Shown one piece after another: positions 6,514-12,246 of a DNA stretch of 14,721 nt (position 1 is its first letter; each line of letters opens with the position of its first letter). Source of the DNA: an uncultured Pseudomonadota bacterium. Its GTDB lineage: Bacteria > Pseudomonadota > Gammaproteobacteria > Burkholderiales > SG8-39. The notes under the pieces were generated by a model that was given only the letters and a program-made list of their open reading frames with translations, did no database searches and was not told the origin of the DNA. The DNA lies in contig CAITSH010000430.1 in NCBI GenBank assembly GCA_903895005.1, positions 1-14,721 on the forward strand. Reading direction: 5' to 3'. A program made the position numbers and the translations under genes.

Positions 6514-8025
6514 TTATTTCAACTGAAATACCGGATCGAGCACGAGCTGGCGCAACCAGTCTTTATCGGCAAGCGAACCCGGCGTCATGAGCCCGTCGTT
6601 CGCAGGTTCGATCGCGAGCACGGCGCGCCGCGCCAGCGGGGCGTAGCCGCCCAATCCCTTGAACCAGGCCACACTGTCAAAGTGGATGTCGCTCAACGCA
6701 CGATCAAACCGCTCCCGCCCCTCCTGACCCAGTCTCCCCTCGCCCTTTACCTTCGCAAAGTCCTGCATGCGCGTGCCGACGGTGGTCGCGTCGCGCGGCA
6801 TTTCCTCGGCGCGAAACAGCCGCTCCAGGAATTGCTTGCGCGCCAACAGGGTGCTCGAATTAATCCAAGCCTCCCCGCCCGGCCAGCCTTTTACGTTGGG
6901 GGGCGCAAACAGGTTCTGCCCCAGACTGGCGGTGACAATGGCAAAGGGCAAGGCGTCTCCAGATTGGAACTGAAAGCCCCGGATCGTTCCTACCACCAGG
7001 TCGACTGGTGATTTGACCAGGCTACCGCGTACTTCCTGCAACCAGAACGCGGGCGAGAGCAACAACCAGCGAAGCGCTGTCCGCGTGTCGTATCCGCTTT
7101 CCCTAAAACGCGCCGCAATGCGCCTGACCTCGCGCTCGTCCGGCGTGGGCGAGACGAATTCGCGCCACAATTTGCGTGTTATAAATTCTGATGTGGCCGG
7201 CCGCGCCAGCAGGATGTCGAGTACCGCGTCGCCGTCAAAGTTGCCGCTTGCCCCGAGCACGGTTTTTTGCCCCTCGTCGTGCAAGAAAGGCCGCCAGCGG
7301 TATTCTCCCGTCGCCGGCTCTATCGACCAGCCGGTGAACGCGCGCGCGGCTTCACGGATATCCGCCTCACCGTACTGTCCCTCTCCCATGGTGAACAACT
7401 CCATCACCTCACGCGCGAAATTTTCGTTCGGCTGCCCTTTGCGATTGCTCGCAGAGTCGAGATAAATGATCATCGCCGGATCCTTGGACACGGCGTGGAG
7501 CAATGCCGCGAAATTCCCAAGGGCGTACTGGCGCAACAAGGTGTTCTGGCGGTACATCAGCTGCACGTAACGGACTTTTTGCTGGCTGGAGACAAAGTGG
7601 TTGTGCCAGAACAGCGTCATCCGCTCCACCAGCGGCGAAGGCGTGGACATCATCTCGGCCAGCCACCATCCGCGCAGCTCAAACCCACGCCTGACCTGCT
7701 CCTGCTGGAAGGCCTTGCGCGCCTGCTCGCCCGCATCGCGCAACTGGCGCGGCGGCGTGATGGCTTCGTTGACCCAGACTGGTACCGGCTGCACCGCGAC
7801 CGTTCGAACGGGCCGTAACAACCGTTCCACGGCCTGTTCGCGGGTCAGCAGCGAGAATTCGGCGATTTCGCCCGGACTCGCGCCAAATCCGGTTCGCCCC
7901 AGCAAGTGCCGCGCTTCGTCAAAGCCCATGCCCGCGGCACTCGCGCGCCCGATGTGAGAGAAAACAAACGCACCCAGCCCGAGCATCACCGCCCAGTATG
8001 CAATGCGCGTGAGAAGGTCCCTCAT
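6514..8025 (-). CDS. DUF1800 domain protein, exported
   Basis: A 503-residue protein of the DUF1800 family. From the ATG at 8025 there is a Sec-type signal peptide (RDLLTRIAYWAV…, cleavage near the ASA at residues 29-31), then the family blocks HLLGRTGFGASPGEI, ERMTLFWHNHFVSSQQKV, DPAMIIYLDSAS, NENFAREVMELFTMGEG, ADIREAARAFTGW, and near the C-terminus FAPPNVKGWPGGEAWI. The frame is open upstream to 8187, but that extension is Arg/Gly/Pro-rich, would bury the signal peptide, and overlaps the upstream gene, so I reject it. No Shine-Dalgarno precedes 8025, and the start codon lies inside a small hairpin (CCCTC-CGAT-GAGGG). It is followed within 13 bp by DUF1501 and preceded 46 bp upstream by the small secreted protein. 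The family's function is unknown; the conserved pairing suggests the two exported proteins work together. Confidence 0.92.
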   Translation of the reverse strand: MRDLLTRIAYWAVMLGLGAFVFSHIGRASAAGMGFDEARHLLGRTGFGASPGEIAEFSLLTREQAVERLLRPVRTVAVQPVPVWVNEAITPPRQLRDAGEQARKAFQQEQVRRGFELRGWWLAEMMSTPSPLVERMTLFWHNHFVSSQQKVRYVQLMYRQNTLLRQYALGNFAALLHAVSKDPAMIIYLDSASNRKGQPNENFAREVMELFTMGEGQYGEADIREAARAFTGWSIEPATGEYRWRPFLHDEGQKTVLGASGNFDGDAVLDILLARPATSEFITRKLWREFVSPTPDEREVRRIAARFRESGYDTRTALRWLLLSPAFWLQEVRGSLVKSPVDLVVGTIRGFQFQSGDALPFAIVTASLGQNLFAPPNVKGWPGGEAWINSSTLLARKQFLERLFRAEEMPRDATTVGTRMQDFAKVKGEGRLGQEGRERFDRALSDIHFDSVAWFKGLGGYAPLARRAVLAIEPANDGLMTPGSLADKDWLRQLVLDPVFQLK

Positions 8026-8071
8026 CGGAGGGTGATGAATACGGCGGGCTGCGAACGAGCACCCCGGCGTC

Positions 8072-8380
8072 TCATTGCCGCGGCCGGCCCTGACCCGGCC
8101 CCTGCCCGGGGCGATGCCCGCCGGGCTGCCCGCCATAAATATCCCGACCGTGATCACTGATGTCGCGGCGAAGTTGCTGCCTCTCATCGTTGCTCATGGA
8201 ACGGCGCTCGGGCTGGCTGCCGCGCTCTTCCCGACGGTCCGCGCGCTCTCGCATGGCGCGGTCGCGTTCGGCCGGAGACATTTGCTGCCAGCGCTGGCGG
8301 TCAGCCGGCTGTTGTGCACCCGCCAGCGTTGGGGCGAGAGCCAGGGCGCACAACACGGTGACGACTACGCGGCGGTTCAT
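8072..8380 (-). CDS. Small secreted protein with Arg/Glu-rich core and Gly/Gln/Pro/Arg-rich tail
   Basis: This gene encodes 102 residues starting at the ATG at 8380, which has an AAGGAAG just upstream. An upstream in-frame ATG at 8413 would only place hydrophilic residues before the signal sequence. NRRVVVTVLCALALAPTLAGAQQ is a clear Sec signal peptide with cleavage near AGA-QQ. The mature part starts with DRQRWQQMSPAERDRAMRER and continues with SNDERQQLRRDISDHGRDIY, two charged helical blocks that look like a duplicated 'MSxxER' unit. The tail (last ~20 residues) is low-complexity Gly/Gln/Pro/Arg/His. I do not recognise a named family, although short exported proteins with such ER-rich helices are common in Burkholderiales. 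It heads the DUF1800-DUF1501 operon and is divergent from ompR. Confidence 0.75.
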   Translation of the reverse strand: MNRRVVVTVLCALALAPTLAGAQQPADRQRWQQMSPAERDRAMRERADRREERGSQPERRSMSNDERQQLRRDISDHGRDIYGGQPGGHRPGQGPGQGRPRQ

Positions 8381-8392
8381 GTTCTTCCTTTT

Positions 8393-8407
8393 TGCCGCAA
8401 TGCGGCA
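8393..8407. repeat. Hairpin in the leader of the small secreted protein gene
   Basis: TGCCGC (8393-8398) and GCGGCA (8402-8407) are perfect 6-bp complements with a 3-nt loop. On the minus strand it sits immediately before the A/G-rich ribosome-binding region, so it could affect ribosome loading; no T-run marks a terminator. Confidence 0.4.
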
Positions 8408-8565
8408 GTTCAAGATGCATCCGATTCCGTATTATTCTATCCGGCTTGACCTGAAATCCAGATCCAGTCCCACTTATCAACGTTCCGGCAAATCGACTGA
8501 TGACGAATGGTAGAGCCGAGGTGTAAGCATACTGTTGTGCGGGGGTGGAAGTTTGTAAGGAATTG

Positions 8566-8586
8566 TTGCAAATCACCGCGGTGCAA
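8566..8586. promoter_or_regulatory. Dyad in the ompR / secreted-protein intergenic region
   Basis: TTGCA (8566-8570) and TGCAA (8582-8586) flank an 11-bp spacer that contains most of the 10-bp palindrome CACCGCGGTG (8574-8583). Two copies of TGTAAG (8522-8527, 8554-8559) lie 32 bp apart just upstream. The 273-bp divergent region (8381-8653) otherwise shows no clear -35/-10 pair for ompR. A role as regulator site is inference. Confidence 0.35.
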
Positions 8587-8653
8587 TGCCTTGTTACCAG
8601 CGGGAGCGTCTCAGGCTGTGGCATCACGCCGCCACTCGGGCTAGGATACGGAC

Positions 8654-9376
8654 ATGCCAGAAGCCAAAACTAAGATTCTCGTCGTCGATGACGACCTCAG
8701 ACTGCGCGACCTGCTCGACCGCTACCTTGCCGAACAGGGCTTCGCGGTTCGATCCGCCGGTGACGCCGCCGCCATGGACAAGTTGCTCGTTCGCGAGCGC
8801 TTCGACCTCCTTGTGCTCGACCTGATGATGCCTGGCGAGGACGGGTTGTCCGTTTGCCGCCGCCTTCGCGGCGCCAAGAACATGGTGCCCATCATCATGC
8901 TGACGGCCAAGGGCGAGGACGTCGACCGCATCGTCGGCCTCGAGATGGGCGCCGACGACTATCTGCCCAAGCCCTTCAACCCGCGCGAGCTTGTAGCCCG
9001 CATCAACGCCGTTATGCGGCGGCGCGCCGATCCGCTGCCGCCGGGCGCACCCGGCGAGCAGGGCGAAGTCGAATTTGGCGGCATGGTGGTCAACCTCGCA
9101 ACGCGGACCCTGACCAAACACGGCGTGGCCGCCTCGCTCACCACCGGCGAATTTGCGTTGCTCAAGGTCCTGGTCACGCATGCACGCACGCCCCTTTCAC
9201 GCGACAAGCTGATGGAACTGGCACGCGGTCGCGAATACGAGGTGTTTGATCGGTCCATAGACGTGCAGATTTCGCGCCTGCGAAAGTTGATCGAAGCCGA
9301 TCCCGCGCACCCGACTTATATCCAGACGGTCTGGGGATTTGGCTATGTCTTTATCCCAGACGGCAAACCCGCCTAA
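8654..9376 (+). CDS. ompR: OmpR-family response regulator
   Basis: A 240-residue cytoplasmic DNA-binding response regulator. The receiver domain covers about residues 6-118: acidic pocket D12-D14, phospho-acceptor D56 in LLVLDLMMPGEDG, Thr84 in MLTAKGED, and Lys106 in LPKPF. A winged helix-turn-helix of OmpR/PhoB type covers about 130-236, ending in ISRLRKLIE and TVWGFGYVF. AGGA at 8643-8646, 7 nt before the ATG, supports the start. envZ follows 76 bp downstream on the same strand and is the obvious partner kinase. The sequence pattern (RDLLDRYLAEQGF, SRDKLMELARGRE, VFDRSIDVQISRLR) is that of true OmpR rather than a generic paralogue. In its family it answers osmotic or envelope signals and sets outer-membrane gene expression; its targets here are not known. 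Confidence 0.95.
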   Translation: MPEAKTKILVVDDDLRLRDLLDRYLAEQGFAVRSAGDAAAMDKLLVRERFDLLVLDLMMPGEDGLSVCRRLRGAKNMVPIIMLTAKGEDVDRIVGLEMGADDYLPKPFNPRELVARINAVMRRRADPLPPGAPGEQGEVEFGGMVVNLATRTLTKHGVAASLTTGEFALLKVLVTHARTPLSRDKLMELARGREYEVFDRSIDVQISRLRKLIEADPAHPTYIQTVWGFGYVFIPDGKPA

Positions 9377-9403
9377 CCGCCGCCCCCCACGCTGTACCGG
9401 CGG

Positions 9404-9419
9404 ACCGCGTAAGCGCGGT
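9404..9419. repeat. Small hairpin between ompR and envZ
   Basis: ACCGCG (9404-9409) and CGCGGT (9414-9419) are perfect 6-bp complements around a TAAG loop, in the 76-bp gap after the ompR stop. It might reduce envZ expression relative to ompR; no T-run follows. Confidence 0.35.
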
Positions 9420-9452
9420 ATCGCCCTTACCCTGATCCCCCGCCAGACGCCG

Positions 9453-10772
9453 ATGTCACTCCTCCCCCGATCCCTGTTCTGGCGCACCTTCCTGCTGATC
9501 GCGTTGCTGGTGCTGGTGTCCACACTGGCGTGGTTCCAGATTTTCAGCTTTTACGAGCGCGGACCGCGGATACACCAGATTGCGCAGACGGTGGCGAGCG
9601 TCGTCAACCTGACGCGCACGGCAATAGTGACCGCGCAGGCGGAAAAACGCCGCGACCTGCTGGTGCAGTTATCCGAACGCGAAGGCATCCGCATTTACCC
9701 GGTTGAGGACGATGAGGAAATCGTCGCCCCGCCGACCAATGCGACTCCGGTGAAATTAATTACCGATGAGGTACGCGCCATGCTGGGGCCGCAAACGCGC
9801 TTTGCCGTTCAGCGCAACGGCGTATCCGGATTCTGGGTGACCTTCCGGGTCGAGGGTGACGAATACTGGGTACGCCTGCCGCGCGAGCGTATCGAGCGCC
9901 AGGCTACGCTGCAGTGGCTGGGCTGGGGCTCTGTAGCACTACTGCTGTCGCTGGCAGCGGCCGGCCTGCTGGTGTCGCGACTAAGCCGTCCACTGCGCGC
10001 CCTGGCAAGGGCCGCGACGGAAATCGGCCACGGACGCCAACCCGAACCGGTCGCCGAAACTGGCCCCCCCGAGGTCGCAACCCTGACCCGCGCGTTCAAC
10101 CAGATGTCGCGCGACCTTGCGCGCCTGGATGAAGATCGTGCGCTCATTCTAGCCGGGGTATCGCATGACCTGAGAACCCCGCTTTCGCGCATGCGCCTGG
10201 GCATCGAAATGAGCAGCACAGACGACGCGATGAAAAGCGGCATGATCACCGACATAGAGGAAATGGACCGCATCATCAGCCAGTTCCTCGACTTCGCGCG
10301 TGCAGACGGTGGAGAGGCTTTGTCGGAACTTTCGCTGGCAACCCTGGCCGCCGAAACCTCCGAACGCTATAAAAAACTCGGCCAACCCGTCAGTGCCCGA
10401 TGCGCGCCGGTGCGCGACTTGCCGATGCGCGCCATGGCCATGCGGCGGGTAATGAACAATCTCGTCGACAACGCGCTGCGTTACGGCGGTGGCCCGGTCG
10501 AGTTGCTGGCCCGCGAAGATTCGACCTGCGCCATCCTCGATGTGTGCGACCGCGGCCCCGGCAGTCCCGCCTCGGAAGCTGAGCGGCTGAAGCAGCCTTT
10601 CACGCGCCTCGAAACGGCACGCAGCGGCAAGGGAGGATCGGGGCTGGGGTTGGCCATTGTCGATCGCATCGTGCGTGCCCACAGTGGCCGCTTCGATCTG
10701 CTGCCTTACGAAGGCGGCGGCCTCATCGCGCGAGTAACACTGCCGTTCTCGACACGAAAATCCTCGATTTGA
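9453..10772 (+). CDS. envZ: EnvZ-type sensor histidine kinase
   Basis: A 439-residue inner-membrane sensor kinase. The first membrane helix is at about 12-32 (FLLIALLVLVSTLAWF); a periplasmic domain of about 120 residues follows; the second helix is at about 155-175; then HAMP to about 227. The HisKA box GVSHDLRTPLSRMRLGIEM puts the phospho-accepting histidine at 238. The ATPase domain shows the N-box NNLVDNALRYG (335-345), G1 DVCDRGPG (363-370) and G2 GSGLGLAIVDRIV (395-407). It should phosphorylate the OmpR encoded just upstream. The frame stays open upstream to an ATG at 9339 that overlaps ompR, but the first 38 residues of that version are Pro/Arg-rich, and PRSLFWRTFLLIA is the usual EnvZ N-terminus, so 9453 is preferred although it lacks a good Shine-Dalgarno. 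Confidence 0.93.
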   Translation: MSLLPRSLFWRTFLLIALLVLVSTLAWFQIFSFYERGPRIHQIAQTVASVVNLTRTAIVTAQAEKRRDLLVQLSEREGIRIYPVEDDEEIVAPPTNATPVKLITDEVRAMLGPQTRFAVQRNGVSGFWVTFRVEGDEYWVRLPRERIERQATLQWLGWGSVALLLSLAAAGLLVSRLSRPLRALARAATEIGHGRQPEPVAETGPPEVATLTRAFNQMSRDLARLDEDRALILAGVSHDLRTPLSRMRLGIEMSSTDDAMKSGMITDIEEMDRIISQFLDFARADGGEALSELSLATLAAETSERYKKLGQPVSARCAPVRDLPMRAMAMRRVMNNLVDNALRYGGGPVELLAREDSTCAILDVCDRGPGSPASEAERLKQPFTRLETARSGKGGSGLGLAIVDRIVRAHSGRFDLLPYEGGGLIARVTLPFSTRKSSI

Positions 10773-10824
10773 ATTTCTCTACCAGCGTAGAGAGATATGC
10801 CGGAAAACCGCGCCAGACCGGCAT
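10773..10824. terminator. Hairpins between convergent envZ and ispF, possible bidirectional termination
   Basis: Right after the envZ stop, TCTCTAC (10776-10782) and GTAGAGA (10787-10793) form a 7-bp stem, extendable to 10 with a wobble pair. A second stem, ATGCCGG (10797-10803) with CCGGCAT (10818-10824), follows. Neither has a T-run, so termination is only inferred from the convergent layout. The rest of the gap up to 10863 holds only a short CCCG/CGGG stem past the ispF stop. Confidence 0.4.
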
Positions 10825-10863
10825 CTCCAGCCCATGGCATCGCCAAACCCGCATCACGACGGG

Positions 10864-11361
10864 CTAATCGCCTCCTGCAGACTCGAAGCGGGCGGCATCC
10901 AGCAGTGCTACCGCTTCTGCGGCAATGCCTTCGCCGCGCCCGGTAAAACCCAGGTGCTCGGTGGTCTTGGCCTTGATATTGACATCCCCCGCTGCGACGC
11001 CGACATCCTCTGCGATGCGCTTCACCATTTCCGGGATATGCGGTGACATCTTAGGGGCTTGGGCAATGATCGTCGCATCGATGTTCACGACCGCATAGCC
11101 GGCTTCGCGCACGCGTTTGGCAGCTTCGCGCAACAGCACTCGGCTGTCGGCGCCTTTGAATGCGGGATCGGTGTCAGGAAAATGCCGGCCTATATCACCA
11201 AGACCGGCTGCGCCGAACAAGGCGTCGGTAATGGCGTGCAGCAGCACGTCGGCATCAGAGTGGCCGTCCAAGCCCTTCTCGAACGGAATGGTGACGCCGC
11301 CGATGATGAGCTGGCGCCCGGCAACCAGTGCGTGCACGTCAAAGCCCTGACCGATTCTCAT
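10864..11361 (-). CDS. ispF: 2-C-methyl-D-erythritol 2,4-cyclodiphosphate synthase
   Basis: A 165-residue cytoplasmic enzyme that cyclises CDP-ME 2-phosphate to MEcPP, releasing CMP, in the MEP isoprenoid pathway. The signature [11 protein letters not shown] gives metal ligands D8 and H10. [17 protein letters not shown] (32-48) supplies H34 and the third ligand H42. The C-terminal block [23 protein letters not shown] is typical. Its length matches the family norm. The open frame reaches 11562, but MRIG at 11361 is the conserved N-terminus and overlaps the ispD stop by 4 bp (ATGA), so translation is coupled to ispD. Confidence 0.97.
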   Translation of the reverse strand: MRIGQGFDVHALVAGRQLIIGGVTIPFEKGLDGHSDADVLLHAITDALFGAAGLGDIGRHFPDTDPAFKGADSRVLLREAAKRVREAGYAVVNIDATIIAQAPKMSPHIPEMVKRIAEDVGVAAGDVNIKAKTTEHLGFTGRGEGIAAEAVALLDAARFESAGGD

Positions 11362-12047
11362 GCTTGTCCTTTCAACAGACTCTGCGCCATCGCGATGTCT
11401 GCCGGGTACGTTACCTTGATATTGTTGCGAGAGCCTTCGACCAGCAGCGGCTGCAGTCCTAATTGCTCCACTGCGGACGCCTCGTCCGTAACCTGCCCGG
11501 CCTTGTTCAGCGCTTCGAGCAATACGCCGTGGCGGAACATTTGCGGCGTCTGCGCCTGCCACAGGCCCTCACGCGAAGGCGTGGCCTGCACCCGCCCCGC
11601 GGGGTTCGCACGTTTGAGCGTATCCGCGACGGGCACCGCGAGCAGTCCCCCGGTTTCGTCTGCCATGATGGCGTCAATAAGTTTTGACAAATCGGCAAGC
11701 GCGAGACAAGGTCGCGCGGCGTCGTGCACCAACACCCAATCGTCGGGTTCGAGCAGGCTAGATGCCGCGATCAGGCCGTTAAGCACACTGTCCCGTCGTG
11801 ACTTGCCACCGCAATAAAGCGGCGCGATCCTGTTCGCATCAGCGTCGAAATTGATGTCGCGAAACGTTGTGTCGCCCGGCGTCAACACCACGAACACGGT
11901 TTCAATGAGCGGCGCCGCGAGCAGAGCACGTACAGCATGCTCGATCATCGGGCGACCCGCAATGTCCAGGTACTGCTTGGGGCGAGATTCGCCCAGGCGC
12001 GTCCCGGAACCGGCTGCGGGAATCAGGCCGAAAAGTCCCGCTGCCAT
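11358..12047 (-). CDS. ispD: 2-C-methyl-D-erythritol 4-phosphate cytidylyltransferase
   Basis: A 229-residue cytidylyltransferase that makes CDP-methylerythritol from MEP and CTP, the step two before IspF. The nucleotide-binding N-terminus [18 protein letters not shown] (10-27) includes the catalytic Arg17 and Lys24. [13 protein letters not shown] (80-92) and [10 protein letters not shown] (105-114) are family motifs, and [14 protein letters not shown] near the C-terminus holds the conserved Lys. Length is normal. The ATG at 12047 has no evident Shine-Dalgarno. It is divergent from mfd across about 200 bp that carry a palindromic TATAAT, and it overlaps ispF by 4 bp. Confidence 0.96.
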   Translation of the reverse strand: MAAGLFGLIPAAGSGTRLGESRPKQYLDIAGRPMIEHAVRALLAAPLIETVFVVLTPGDTTFRDINFDADANRIAPLYCGGKSRRDSVLNGLIAASSLLEPDDWVLVHDAARPCLALADLSKLIDAIMADETGGLLAVPVADTLKRANPAGRVQATPSREGLWQAQTPQMFRHGVLLEALNKAGQVTDEASAVEQLGLQPLLVEGSRNNIKVTYPADIAMAQSLLKGQA

Positions 12048-12093
12048 AGGTGAAATAGGTGGAGACGGAGGGAAATTGAGAGGTGCAACACGG

Positions 12094-12103
12094 TATAATT
12101 ATA
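12094..12103. promoter_or_regulatory. Palindromic -10 region between ispD and mfd
   Basis: TATAATTATA is a perfect palindrome, so a TATAAT is readable on both strands in the only AT-rich spot of the ispD/mfd divergent region. Rightward, TTGAGA (12076-12081) lies 18 bp before an overlapping TATATA (12100-12105), a reasonable promoter for mfd. No good leftward -35 is seen. Confidence 0.45.
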
Positions 12104-12246
12104 TAGCTCTCGCGTATCCCCGCGTAACGACTGAAGCCGGCCATACCCCGGATTCCGTCGAACGCGGGTTTTGCTATTTCTGCGAGCAATTTTTAGCCAG
12201 CCAATGAACCTGATCGACCTGAACCTTGAATGACGAGCAACTCGCC

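Noticed and set aside
8072..8140. GC-rich direct-repeat-like tract, possible tandem repeat or short CRISPR-like array
   Set aside because: It encodes the low-complexity Gly/Gln/Pro/Arg tail of the small secreted protein; no regular repeat-spacer unit is present.
8028..8160. Plus-strand ATG at 8034 preceded by GGAGG
   Set aside because: The resulting 41-codon frame is antisense to the secreted-protein gene and the Pro/Ala/Arg-rich product has no features; the GGAGG is the complement of the hairpin before the DUF1800 start.
8026..8187. N-terminal extension of the DUF1800 protein
   Set aside because: It is Arg/Gly/Pro-rich, would place 54 residues before a clear signal peptide, and overlaps the upstream gene.
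11362..11562. N-terminal extension of IspF
   Set aside because: It lies within ispD and is not part of the IspF family; [10 protein letters not shown] is the conserved beginning.
11059..11817. 252-codon plus-strand open frame over ispF-ispD
   Set aside because: Both MEP-pathway genes are certain on the other strand.
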